Origin: Rana temporaria
Lineage: Eukaryota; Chordata; Amphibia; Anura; Ranidae
DNA length: 64,000 nt
Direction: 5' to 3'
Assembly (NCBI RefSeq): GCF_905171775.1
Contig: NC_053490.1
Span: 90,976,839 to 91,040,838, forward strand
The notes below the pieces were generated by a model. The model saw only the letters and a program-made list of their open reading frames with translations, ran no database searches and was not told the origin of the DNA. This document shows positions 10,891 through 21,990 of the stretch, one piece after another. How positions within the stretch are numbered: position 1 is the first letter of the stretch; every line of letters begins with the position of its first letter. The position numbers and the translations under genes were made by a program.

Positions 10891-12011
10891 GGCCCAGATT
10901 CACGTAGATCGGCTCAAAATTGTGCGGGCGTAATGTATCTCATTTACATTACGCCTCCGCAACTTACACGGGCAAGTGCTGTATTCTCAAAGCACTTGCT
11001 CCGTAAGTTGCTGCGGTGTAGCGTAAATCACCCGGCAGAATTCAAATTCGGCAGGTAGGGGGCGTGTATCATTTAAATGAAGCGCGTCCCCGCGCCTAAC
11101 GAACTGCGCATGCGCCGTCCGTAAAATATGCCAGTGTGCATTGCTCCAAATGACGTCATTGGTTTCGACGTGAACGTAAATGACGTCTAAAATTTAGACG
11201 CGGGAACGACAGCCATACTTAACATTGGCTGCGCCTCATAGACCCAGGGGCAACTTTACGCCGGGAAAAGCCTAACGTAAACGTCGTAACTTTACTGCGT
11301 CGGCCACGCGTACATTTGGGAATTTGCGGATCTAGCTAATTTGCATACTCAACGCGGATTTCGACGGAAGCGCCACCTAGCGGGCCAAAAAAAAAATGTA
11401 CTTAAAGGATCACTAAAGGAAAATATTTTTTTAGCTAAATAGCTTCCTTTACCTTACTGAAGTCCTGGTTTCATGTCCTCATTGTTCGTTTTTGCTTTGA
11501 AGTTGCTGTAATTCTGCTCTGATCTCCACACTTCCTGCTTGTCTGGCTCCTTATGAAAAATCTCATGGCAGCTTTTCACTGTGGTCCAAGCTGTGTGTCT
11601 AAAACTCCTCAGAACCAATCAGATTAATTTTAAAAACAAAACACTGCCCTGGATTTGTTTGTTTTTGTTCTGTGGGTCTCTTTACTTCACAGAAACATGA
11701 AACCAATTTAAAAACGAAAGTGAAACTAGAGGCACATTATATGATTGATTTTTATCTATTTTTAATCATTTTTAAAAGGAATCAGTTAACTTTTATGTCT
11801 CTATACCCAATAAACAGTCATTTCAGCAAAACATTTTTGTTACTTTAGTGACCCTTTAAGATCCGACGGCGTAAGAGACGCCTGTTGGATCTAATTGATA
11901 GTTATGCGTAACTGATTCTAAGAATCAGTCGCATAGATACGACGGCTCAACGCAGAGATACGACGGCGTATCTGGAGATACGGCGTTGTATCTCGGTTGA
12001 GCATCTGGGCC
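10891..12011. mobile_element. Harbinger-type MITE, GGCCCAGAT family, with nested insertion
   Basis: Left end GGCCCAGATTCACGTAG; right end reversed GGCCCAGATGCTCAACC. TAA flanks both sides (10,888-10,890 and 12,012-12,014). A TTAA element interrupts it at 11,402-11,859. Without that, the element is about 660 bp, similar to the copies at 386, 30,630 and 44,013. Confidence 0.8.
11402..11859. mobile_element. TTAA-flanked MITE
   Basis: Bounded by TTAA with inverted ends AAGGATCACTAAAGG and, reversed, AAGGGTCACTAAAGT. TTAA duplication is typical of piggyBac and Kolobok superfamilies; which one cannot be told here. Interior is homologous to 2,838-3,268. Confidence 0.75.
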
Positions 12012-12205
12012 TAAGAGTTTTCTCCTTCATACCCATTCAAGAATCAGAACAGAGTCCATCCATACTACAATTCAATCACGGGTTAGCTTCTTTGAAGGAA
12101 AAAACACTTTATGGTAGATTCATCTGAACCAATTTTTACTTCCAGCAGTACAGCACTATCACGCTAAGAAGTAGCAGCAGACTGATGAGCTCCTCTTCCT
12201 AATGA

Positions 12206-12476
12206 GGCCTCGTACACACGACAGAGTTTCTCGGCAGAATTCGGCGAGAAACTCGGTCAGAGCCGGATTCTGCCGAGAAACTCTGTCGTGTGTACACTTT
12301 CGGCCCGATGGAGCCGCCGAGGAACTCGTCGAGAAAATAGAGAACATGTTCTCTATTTTCTCGTTGTTCTATGGGAGAACTCGGCCCGCCAAGCTCCTCG
12401 GCGGCTTCAGGGCTGAACTCGCCGAGGAACTCGACGTGTTTGGCACGTCGAGTTCCTTGGCCGTGTGTACGAGGCC
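12206..12476. mobile_element. Harbinger-type MITE, GGCCTCGTACACACG family
   Basis: Both ends are GGCCTCGTACACACG, flanked by TGA on each side (12,203-12,205 and 12,477-12,479). The interior consists of inverted subrepeats of GAGTTTCTCGGC type. Ends resemble the intact Harbinger element at 21,501-30,037, its likely partner (inference). Confidence 0.8.
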
Positions 12477-12661
12477 TGACTCTTCTCTCCTCCTGCCACC
12501 ATGTTCATCGTTAGCAAACAAGCACTGCAGCACATCTGATTAGCTTCTTGTGCTATTTCCAGGCTAAATGTTGCTGTGCAGGTATTGCAAAAGATCGATA
12601 CCAACACAAATTCAAGTACCGGTACATATACTGTACTACTTGCAATTAGATCTATTGGTTT

Positions 12662-13126
12662 TTAAAGGGGAGTTCCAGCCAATATTTATGTTTATTAAAA
12701 GTCAGCTGGCTTTTAATAAACAGACACTTACCTGCTCCAGCGTTCCAGCGACACGCCGGCCGGGGCTCTGCTCCTCTCCCCCCCTCCCCGGCTGGCGTCT
12801 TCATTGTCACTGTGGGCACCCGGCTGTGACAGCTTTCGGCTTCACGGCCGGGCACCCACTGCGCATGCGCAAGCGGCACTGCGCATGCGCGAGCGGCGCG
12901 GCACCGTCCGATTGGACAGGCGCTCGCCTACAGGGAGCGCTGTGAAAAGGCGATTAAGCTAATCGCTTTTCCAGCCCCTCGGCAGAAGGAGGAAGTGGGA
13001 CAGGAAGTCCCCTTCTCCTGAAGCCCCCACTCCCCCCCAAAAAAATTACATGCCAAATGTGGCATGTAAGGGGGTGAGGAGTGGGATAAGCGGAAAGTTC
13101 CATTTTTGGGTGGAACACCGCTTTAA
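12662..13126. mobile_element. TTAA-flanked MITE
   Basis: TTAA with left end AAGGGGAGTTCCAGCC and right end, reversed, AAGCGGTGTTCCACCC. GC-rich interior, no coding capacity. Confidence 0.7.
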
Positions 13127-14033
13127 CCGTACCGTTAGTTACAATTGATCACCACACTTTTCTTATATTTTCCATTAAAACTCTTATGCCGCGTACACAC
13201 GGTCAGAATTTCCGACAACAAACGAACAGGCGGACCTGATCGGACAGCATGTGTGAAAGGGCAATTATAGAGTTATATCATATACATAGTAATATTATTT
13301 AAAGCAAATAAATACTTTTAAAGCTCAAAAGATGCAGGAAACCTATATATATATTTTTTCTTATAATACATTTAATACAGTTACTAATGCTCCATTTGCT
13401 TTAATATTTTAGGCTAGACAAGCAATCATAGAGTAGTAACTGTTACACCTCAGATTGCTTCTTGTTTCTTAGACATGAAATAACCTTGCTTATGAAGACA
13501 GGTTTCCTGAATCTCAGCAAGTCTATAAAGAGAGTGATTCCACTCTGCCCTTCAGCTCGCTGCTTTGTGTAAACCGGTTCCCATTTACTGATGTCCTTTA
13601 GGAGAACACTTATTTTCTGCATGCCTAGTTGTTATGCTTACTGGGAAAAGTGATGTGTCCCTCCGGGTGTCTAACCTTTTTGTGTGTGTTTTTTTTTTCC
13701 ATTTAAAATATCAAAATAATTTCATAGACATATGGTTTCCAGGTTCCGTTAATGCCAAAAGTGGACACCTACAGCAAACAGAGTATAAGAAAAGATACAT
13801 CATGCATAGCCTCCAACAGCAAAAAATAAAAGAACAGCAAAGAAAAAGTGGGGAAATCAAATGGCATTTACAGAACGTTCATTGTTGAATTAAAGTGGTA
13901 TTAAACCCAAAAATTAAAACTTATTAAAGTGCAGCTTAGATGTAGTGGCTGTACGAATTATCTTTAGTAGGCTTTTTTCCCTTTATTTTCACCTGGTGAT
14001 CCAGCCAGCAAGTCTGTTATTTTTCAGCTTCCT
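13127..14033. other. Repeat scraps, no gene
   Basis: 13,189 carries GCCGCGTACACACGGTCAG, a lone GTACACACG-type MITE end. 13,889-14,033 (TTAAAGTGGTATTAAACCC to CACCTGGTGATCC) is a TTAA-repeat fragment also present in diverged form near 36,660-36,740. Confidence 0.45.
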
Positions 14034-16224
14034 TTAACCACTTGACCACTGGGCACTTAAACCGCCTTCCTAACCAGACCAATTTTCAGCTTTTGGTGCT
14101 CTCACAATTTGAATGACAATTACTCAGTCATACAACATTGTACCCATTTGAAATTTTTGTCCTTTTTTTCACACAAATAGAGCTTTCTTTTGGTGGTATT
14201 CGATCACTTCTGGGTTTTTTATTTTTTGCGCTATAAAAGAAAAACGACATAAAATTCTGTAAAAAAAAAAAAAAAAACTTGTTTCTGTCATATTAGCAGG
14301 TTATTTCTCACACACAGCATATGCATACCACAAATTACACCCCAAAACACATTCTGCTATTCCTCCCAAGTATGGCGATGCCCCATGTGTGAGACTTTTA
14401 CAGTGTGGCCACATACAGAGGCCCAACGTGCAGGGAGCACCATCAGGCGTTCTGGAGCACCCAGGCCAATACTGACATTTCTCTCCTACATGGAAAAATC
14501 ATCATTTATTTGCTAGAAAATTACATAGAAACCCAAAACATTATATATGCTTCTTTAGCAAAGACCCTAGAGAATACAATGGCGGCCGTTACAACTTTTT
14601 ATCTCGCATGGTATTTTCGCAGAAATTTTTTGAACGCGTGTTTTTTTTTAAAAACGGGTTTGTGCTTAAAAAAAACAAAACAGTAAAGTTAGCCCAATTT
14701 TTTTTCATAATGTGAAAGATGAAGTTACGCCGAGTAAAAAGATACCCAACATGTCACACTTCAAAATTGCACACGCTTGTGGAATGGCCCCAAACTTCGC
14801 TACTTAAAAATCCCCATAGGCGACGCTTTAATTACTTTTACTGGTTACATGTTTTTAGTTACGGAGGAGGTCTAGGGCCAAAATGATTGCTCTCGCTCCA
14901 ACGTTCGCAGAGACACCTCACATGTGTAGCTTGAACACCGTTTTCATATGTGGGCGGGACTTACGTATGCGTTCGCTTCTGCATGCGAGCACACGGTGAC
15001 AGGGGCGCTTTAAAAAAATAAATAAAAATTATTGTTCATTTTACTTTATTTACTTGATTTTGACACTTTTTTCCCCAAAAATATTTTTTGTATCACTTTT
15101 ATTCCTATTATAAGGAATGTAAACATCCCTTGTAATAGGAATATAGCATGACAGGTCCTCTTTACAGTGAGACGTGGGGTCAATAAGAGTATTGGGGTAT
15201 TGCGGAGTATTGGGGTATTGCAGAGTATTGGGGTATTGCAGAGTATTGGGGGTATTGCAGAGTATTGGGGGTATTGCAGAGTATTGGTGGTATTACAGAG
15301 TATTGGGGTATTGCAGAGTATTGGGGTATTGCAGAGTATTTGGGTATTGCAGAGTATCGCGCAGGGTATTGCAGGGTATTGCAGAGTATCGCACAGGGTA
15401 TTGGGGTATTGCAGAGTATTGCGCAGGGTATTGCAGAGTATTGCGCAGGGTATTGCAGAGTATTGCGCAGGGTATTGCAGAGTATTGAGCAGGGTATTGC
15501 AGAGTATTGGGGTATTGCAGAGTATTGAGCAGGGTATTGGGGTATTGCAGAGTATTGGGGTATTGCAGAGTATTGCGCAGGGTATTGCAGAGTATTGGGG
15601 TATTTCAGAGTATTGCAGAGTATCGCGCAGGGTATTGGGGTATTGCAGAGTATTGGGGTATTGCAGAGTATTGCGCAGGGTATTGCAGAGTATTGCGCAG
15701 GGTAGTGCAGAGTATTGGGGTATTGCGGAGTATTGGGGTATTGCAGTGTATTGGGGTATTGCAGAGTATTGGGGTATTGCAGAGTATCGCGCAGGGTATT
15801 GGGGTATTGCAGAGTATTGCGCAGGGTATTGCAGAGTATTGGGGTATTGCAGAGTATTGCGCAGGGTATTGCAGAGTATTGGGGTATTGCAGAGTATTGC
15901 TGGGATGGATGGCTGGATCTGTGACTGCAGTTGTCACAGATCCAGCCACAGCGCTGCTGCTGACACCCAGGAGAGGGAGGAACCGGCGTCATCACAGCGC
16001 TGCTGCTGACGCCCAGGAGAGGGAGGAACCAGCGTCATCAAATGACGCCGGTTTGTTTACAAGTGGTAAACAGCCGCTTTCAGCGGCAATTTACCGTGAT
16101 CCGTGATGCGCCGGGTCTTCTAGACCCGGCGAGCACGGACACTTCCGCGAGCGCGCCCTAGGGGACAGTAACTTGACCTCGCTGTAGCAGTATTTTTGCT
16201 ATAGCGCGGTCGGCAAGTGGTTAA
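14034..16224. mobile_element. TTAA-ended repeat, family A (TTAACCACTT), full copy
   Basis: Starts TTAACCACTTGACCACTGGG and ends CGGCAAGTGGTTAA, so the terminal TTAACCACTTG is inverted. Landmarks in order: CCAGACCAATTTTCAGC, AATAGAGCTTTCTTTTGGTGG, GGCCACATACAGAGGCC, ACGCCGAGTAAAAAGATACC, CAGGTCCTCTTTACAG. The middle has been replaced by the minisatellite at 15,180-15,902. No transposase frame is visible, so it is non-autonomous. Copies at 34,154, 41,668, 45,530, 45,964, 47,568 and 58,258 share parts of it. Confidence 0.75.
15180..15902 (+). repeat. AGTATTG minisatellite, 18- and 22-bp units
   Basis: Two interleaved units: an 18-bp one (GTATTGCAGAGTATTGGG) and a 22-bp one in which GCGCAGG replaces the G-run. 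About 38 units. Long open frames on both strands here are a by-product of the periodicity. Confidence 0.95.
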
Positions 16225-16436
16225 CAAACCAAGTGCCTTCAAGGGTCAGCTTTTTTTTTTTTTGTAAAATATTTATCCCAAAAGGAAAAATCAAAAAATG
16301 TTTACTGTAACTGCTGATAACATACAAATGGTTCCCCTGAAGAAGTCACATGATTGTGAAAAATTGCATTGGGTGGCGTCTGTGTGACGTCATCGTGCAT
16401 GCACACAAACCAGGAAGTAACAGGATTTTGTATGTA

Positions 16437-17040
16437 CAGTATCTCACAAAAGTGAGTACACCCCTCACATTTTTGTAAATATTTTATTATATCTTTTCAT
16501 GTGATAACACTGAAGAAATTACACTTTGCTACAATGTAAAGTAGTGAGTGTACAGCATGTATAAGTGTAAATTTGCTGTCCCCTTAAAAATAACTCAACA
16601 CATAGCCAATAATGTCCAAAGCACTTGCAAAAAGTGAGTACACCCCTAAGGCCCTGTTCACACGATTGGAATATCCGATGGAAAAGGTCAGACGGGCTTT
16701 TTGCATCGGAAATTCCGACCGTGTATATGCCCCATCGGAAAAATTCCAATCGAAAAATCTGATGAATTCCATCGGAGTTTACATAGAGAACATGTTCTCT
16801 TTTCTCCGATGAAATTCTGTCGGGATTTCAATGTGAATTTGGTCGGACAAAGGTCTGACCGTGTGTACAATTTTGGCCAAAAGTGTCAATATTTTTTGTG
16901 GCCACCATTATTTTCTTGCACTGCCTTAACTCTCTTGGGCACGGAGTTCACCAGAGCTTCACAGGTTGCCACTGGAGTCCTCTTTCACTCCATGATGACA
17001 TCATGGAGCTGGTGGATGTTAGAGACCTTGCGCTCCTCCA
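16437..17040 (-). mobile_element. Tc1 element fragment, 3' part on minus strand
   Basis: TA is followed by the terminal repeat CAGTATCTCACAAAAGTGAG, then the long Tc1-type terminal region. After an inserted MITE, the segment 16,880-17,040 resembles Tc1 transposase sequence read on the minus strand. The homology stops at about 17,040, so the rest is deleted. Related, separate remains of the same family lie at 31,588-31,930. Confidence 0.7.
16650..16869. mobile_element. Harbinger-type MITE inside the Tc1 element
   Basis: Left end GGCCCTGTTCACACGATTGG after TAA (16,647-16,649). The right end carries CTGACCGTGTGTAC, where the terminal bases are degraded. Interior ATCGGA/TCCGAT subrepeats form inverted arms around AGAACATGTTCTC. 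It is younger than the Tc1 element it interrupts. Confidence 0.65.
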
Positions 17041-17370
17041 CTGTAAATGGCGCCGTTCGCCATATTGCGTTCCATGCTGGAACACATACGGCGACCGCGC
17101 AATGACGTCATCGCCCGGCACCACGTGCATTCTAGCTTGAAACGTGGAGGTGCCGAATGCAATCAGCGCTGCATTCGGCACACATGCCTCTCAGGTATAA
17201 ACAGAATGGCGTGGATTATACACGCCGTTCTATTATTGTCAGCCGTACCGGCCAGGCTACAGTACTGGTACTATCGCTTCCACGCTGGACATCAAGCCAG
17301 GCTGGAACATCATGGCCAAGTAACAATTCTCTTTCCTACGTCCATGTTGCCATTGTTGGAGACACCCTAA
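17041..17370. other. Unassigned GC-richer stretch
   Basis: No domain is recognised in any frame; no repeat boundary is seen. Confidence 0.35.
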
Positions 17371-17859
17371 GGCCCCGTACACACCATAGAATCCATCCGC
17401 AGATAAATCCCAGCAAATGGGATTCAGCGGATAGATCCTATGGTGTGTACACGCCAGCGGATCTTTTTCCGCGGATATATCTCCCCTGGGATGGATTCCA
17501 GCAGATCGGATATTTGCTGACATGCAGAACATATCCATCTGCTGGAGTCCATCCCAACAGATGGATCCGCTGGTCTGTACAGACTCACCGGATCCATCCG
17601 TCCGAAGGGATCCCCCGCATGCGTCGTAATGATTCGACGCATGCGTGGAATTCCTTATATGACAGCGTCGCGCACGTCGCCGCGTCATAATCGCGGCGAC
17701 GGCGCAACACGTCATCGCCAGAGGATTTCGGCGCAGATTTCAATGCGATGGTGAGTACACTCCATCGCAGAGAAATCTGCTGAAATCCTCGAGGATTTAT
17801 CCGCGGAAACGGTCCGCTGGACCGTATCCGCGGATAAATCCTCCCGTGTGTATGGGGCC
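17371..17859. mobile_element. Harbinger-type MITE, GGCCCCGTACACAC family
   Basis: Ends GGCCCCGTACACACCATAG and, reversed, GGCCCCATACACACGGGAG, flanked by TAA on both sides (17,368-17,370 and 17,860-17,862). Inner blocks such as CCGCGGATAAATCC and CGACGCATGCG match, in the opposite orientation, the copies at 50,253 and 53,469. Confidence 0.85.
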
Positions 17860-18335
17860 TAAGAGATCTCCCTTGCTGACACCCTACACTACGGAATCCC
17901 TTGCTGTTAAACTCAAGCCCTGCAAACGCATAAGTAGCAATGAATTCATTTGTAGTACCTCTAAAAGGCCTGTTACATATATTGCTTCTAAACATTGCTG
18001 TATATAACTCTGGCTTGTTAAATAAGAACATAGGCCCAGATTCACAAAGCACTTACGCTGACGTATCTAGAGATGCGCGGCGTAATTAAAAAATGCGCCG
18101 CGCGTATTTATGCGCCATATCCTCAAAACAAGATACGCCTGAAAATCATTTTTTTCCGTCCGACGTAAAACGATTACACCGGCGCATCTTGGAGCGCAAA
18201 ATACGCTAGACACACCACTGATTTGCTAGTTAAATATGCAAATGAGGGAGATACGGCGATCCACAAAAGTACGCTTGTGTGGCGTAGGCTACGCCCTGTG
18301 CGCATCTGCTAGTTTCACGGTGTAAAGTTACACCT

Positions 18336-18343
18336 TATAAAAG
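18336..18343 (+). promoter_or_regulatory. TATA box of outer Harbinger transposase
   Basis: TATAAAAG lies about 100 bp before the first plausible ATG at 18,445 and 300 bp inside the terminal repeat. The position suits a transposase promoter. Confidence 0.55.
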
Positions 18344-18444
18344 GTGCCTTAACTTTGCACCAGACGTGTAAAGGTCAGCTAAAGCAACACCGTTAGGGAA
18401 GAGCTGAGCACACACACTTGCAGGACAACAATCTGTCTGCCAAC

Positions 18445-19621
18445 ATGCCAGGGGCATCCATGCTCATAGCTATACTAGTGACTTTAGAGGCACGCAGAAG
18501 GAGGAGGAAACGGAGGAGGAGGGCACAGGAGAGGATATACCGCACACGCCTAGATGTCTTTTGCATGGCTGCTTCTGAGGTGTATCGCACCTTCAGATTC
18601 ACCCCTGAAGCCATCATGGAATTAACCAGAACCCTGGAAGATGACATCACCAGCCCAACACACCGCTCACATGCACTGGAGCCACTGGTGAAGGTAGTGG
18701 CAACACTCCATTTCCTTGCCACTGGCTCTTTTCAGCATACAAGAGGATTGTTGGCTGGGATGTCACAATCCTCCATTAGCAGATGTGTGCACCAGGTTGT
18801 CCCCGCAATCCTGAGACGCATGGCCAACCAAATCATTAAACCCACCCAGGAGGACCTGCGGATGAAGACAATGACAGATTTTTTACAAAATTGCTAGATT
18901 CCCACACACCTTGGGGGCCATTGATTGCACACATGTGGCACTACAGCCCCCCCATGAGACAGAGCACATGTACCACAATCGGAAGCATTGGCATTCAATC
19001 AATGTACAGGTGATAGTGGATGCCCAATGCCTCATATGGCACGTACGTGCCAAACACTCAGGATCCAGCCATGACAGCTTCATATACCGTCAAAGGGACA
19101 TCCCAAGACAATTTGAACAGAACATGTATGGGGACAGCTGGCTGGTTGGTGAGTGACATGGGTGTCAGGTATGACTGTCCCCCCCATGATGCAGACATCA
19201 CGAGGGGCACATGCATGACTAACATCCTCCTGTCTTTTCCCTTCCAGGTGACTCTGCATATGCACTGGGACCCCATCTCATGACTCCATTCCGGAACCCC
19301 CAAACCCCAGGAGAGGAAAACTACAATGCTGCACACATACGTACCCGTGCAGTGGTGGAACGCACCTTTGGCCTCCTGAAGTCCCGTTTCTGATGCCTGG
19401 ATAAGTCTGGGGGTACCCTGTTGTATTCCCCAAACTTTGTGTGCCAGATCATCGGGGCATGTTGCATGCTGCACAACTTTGCAGTGAGAAGGGGCCTGGA
19501 GATTGACATACGTGATGACCTGACCCCTGAACCCGACAATCCCCCCCTGACTGAGGGTCCCCCGTCTACTGAGGGAACAGCAGCCAGGAGACGCCTCGCA
19601 GAAGGCATCTTTGCACAGTAA
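18445..19621 (+). pseudogene. Harbinger transposase (HARBI1-like), broken
   Basis: DDE transposase of the PIF/Harbinger superfamily. First ATG is at 18,445. The basic N-terminal stretch RRRRKRRRRAQER and helix-rich part (VKVVATLHFLATGSF, SQSSISRCVHQV) match the family. The core follows: GAIDCTHVAL (first catalytic D), GDSAYALGPHLMTPF (second D), VVERTFGLLKSRF (catalytic E), then CMLHNFA. An intron 19,149-19,247 (GTGAGT to TTCCAG) joins the last two blocks in frame. Lesions: one-base shift in the T-run near 18,880, which puts IARFPHTLGAIDC in another frame, and TGA at 19,391 where an arginine codon is expected after KSRF. It would not make protein. Confidence 0.85.
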
Positions 19622-20040
19622 ACACACACATTAAACATGGCACAAGGGGAATGCATGCATGCACACCACTGTGGTCCCTAGCACACACACCCCACATCGA
19701 ATTGGATTAGACCCAAGTACCCCACACGGTACTAGGGAGCAGCAACGCCACGCCAAGGCTCCAATTATGTCACTGTGCATTGATACACCATTCACGTGGA
19801 CCTGGGATCACTTCTCCCTGGTCCTGGGGATCCCTACTCCACCAAAAATGAGGGTGACACCCTTTTTTCATCAGGAATGTGACCCCCACATTCATACATC
19901 ATTCACACACATAAAACAAATCATAATCACAGTAGAAATTCAGAAAAAAAAAACAAAAAAAACAAAAGAACATCCCAAATTTTCAACGGCGGCGTGAGCT
20001 ACGCCTGGGCCGGCCACAGCCACGGGCCCTCAGGGGAGAC
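19622..20040. other. Intergenic part of outer Harbinger
   Basis: Convergent 3' regions of the transposase and the Myb-like gene. An A-rich run (about 19,945-19,975) lies here; no further gene is seen. Confidence 0.4.
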
Positions 20041-21219
20041 TCATAGGGGGGGAGCAGGGGAAGGAGGAGCCTCCCCTGGGCTCTGCACACCTGCTGGCCT
20101 GCCCTCCAAGGCCACGGCTATCCTGTTCAGGCCCACAGTGAGGGCTGCCGTATTGGCCTGGACAGCCTGGGTATTGGCGTTGACAGCCTGGGTCAGGGCA
20201 CTCACCTCCAGGGCCACGCCTGCTGTGGCGGTCTGCAGGTCACAAAAGCATGTTATGACCGCCAGCGAGTTCGTGCCCACATCATTGACCGACTCCTTAA
20301 TGGCGGCCAGGCTGTCCTCCATCTGGGCCGGGTGACCTGACCCAGATGTTGGGTCTGACGGGCCTGGTCCCTCCGCAGATTTGCAGGCAGAACCTCGGTC
20401 TTCTGGGTGGCCTTTCTGCCTGAAGATGAGGCTTGTGGCCTGGGATGAGGGGAGCCCCCTGGGGGGGAGCCCTGTTGGGGGAGAAGTGGGAGGGGCTACC
20501 CCTGATGGAGGCCTGACAAAATAATTTCCCTGGCAAGGTCCATCCGATCATCCACAACCCCCCCCCCCCCTCATCTTCCTCCCCCTCAACCTCCTCATGA
20601 GGTGAGTTGTGTCCACTCCCCTGCCCTGAGGACTCCTGCCTTTCTTGGGGCTCTTCAACAGCCTGAAGTCCGGGGGATGGTGCAGACTGGCCTGATGGCC
20701 CAGCAACCTCCTGGCCATCTGTGGATGACACAAAACATACACAGGTTGGAGGATCCACACACTTGGCACATATTCCCTTCCCCTCCCCCACACATGCTAC
20801 TCGCCAGATAGAAAAAAAAAAACGTACCTGTCCTCACGCCCTCCTCGGAGTCAAAGCCAGGCAGGCCCACCACTTGCTGGCTGTGGAAGCACTGGGCCAC
20901 CGCACGCTCCTCCTCTGTCCACCTGACGAGGCAAGGTGGGCTCCCGCCAGTGCCCCTGGCATGGGCATTTACCTGGGCCAGCTTGTCACGGACCAGGTTC
21001 CTCAGATCATTGATCTTCTTTGAAATGCCACTGGTGGTCCTCCTCTCCCCCCCCCGCATTGATCTGATCCGTAATGTCCTGGATGATTGCCCTCTTCCTG
21101 GCTGGGGTGATGTCCCGGCTCTCAGGGCCATGGAAATATATCCCAAATCGGGTGATGGCCCTAGCAAGGATTTGCTTCTCATGCACCGAGAAGTTCAGCT
21201 TTCTCCTCTTGGGTGCCAT
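20041..21219 (-). pseudogene. Harbinger Myb/SANT-like partner protein, broken
   Basis: Second Harbinger protein, which in known elements helps transposase enter the nucleus and bind the ends. It starts MAPKRRKLNFSVHEKQ, a zeste/Myb-like DNA-binding domain with RKRAIIQDITDQIN, then SKKINDLRNLVRDKL and RWTEEERAVAQCF in a second frame. The C-terminal part MEDSLAAIKESVNDVGTNSL followed by VSALTQAVNANTQAV looks coiled-coil. A likely intron runs from donor GTACGT at 20,827 to acceptor CACAG at 20,719. Frame changes at a C9 run (21,047-21,055), near a second G-run (about 20,560) and near 20,500-20,330 break the gene. Some could be homopolymer sequencing errors. Confidence 0.7.
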
Positions 21220-21661
21220 CTCACCACACAGCACTCAGCACCAAACAGACACAAAAATCAAACAGAACAAACAAACACAGAACAAACAGACAAAAAAACA
21301 AACATAACAAACAGAGACAGAAAGACACAGAACAAACAAACACAAAAATCAGACAGCAAAAAACAGACACCAAAATCAAACAACACAAGCAGACAGCTAA
21401 TACAAATTCAAAAAAACAAACAGAAAAAACAGACACAAAAAACACTCAGAAAAAAAACACAGCTACTACAATCTCCTACTTCAATAAATCTTTACTCTGA
21501 GGCCTTGTACTCACGACCGGATCTGTCCGCTGTAAACTGTCTGACGGACAGTTTCCGGCGAACAAGGCTGATTTGTCTTTTGGTCCGCTGGCTTGTACAC
21601 ACCAGCGCACCAAATTCCCGTCGTACCGGAACGCGTGCACGTAAACCACGTACGACGTCAC

Positions 21662-21669
21662 TATAAAGG
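21662..21669 (+). promoter_or_regulatory. TATA box of inner transposase
   Basis: TATAAAGG about 330 bp before the transposase ATG, inside the subterminal region. A GT donor after TTCGCAG near 21,920 would allow a spliced leader, but this is not needed to explain the ORF. Confidence 0.5.
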
Positions 21670-21990
21670 GGAAGACCAAAGTCAATGGAGCCGCCCTCTG
21701 TTCCTCTTTTGCTAGTTACGGGTTTGCTCGTGTTAGTGAAGGTTTGGTTAGAGCTGATTCGCGCTTTTCGGTCTCCACGCTTTTCCAGGTTGTATTCACG
21801 GGTTCAGTGCGTGTGCTTGCGGGATCGTAGTTGTCATTCGGCTATAGGCTTGCAGGTTGTTTCTGATTTTGCAGTTTGCGTCCTGTACGCTCGTATCTGT
21901 TTGTCACGCGTTCTTCGCAGGTAGTGCTGGATTTGCGAGTGCTTTCTGTTGGAGTGTGTTCTTGACTGACCAGCCGGCCGGTTTGAAGCC

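Noticed and set aside
12202..12543. 113-residue frame
   Set aside because: It lies across the MITE at 12,206-12,476 and reads its inverted subrepeats.
15167..16106. Long open frames (up to 280 residues) on both strands
   Set aside because: They run through the 18/22-bp minisatellite; all frames are open because the repeat unit lacks stops. No domain.
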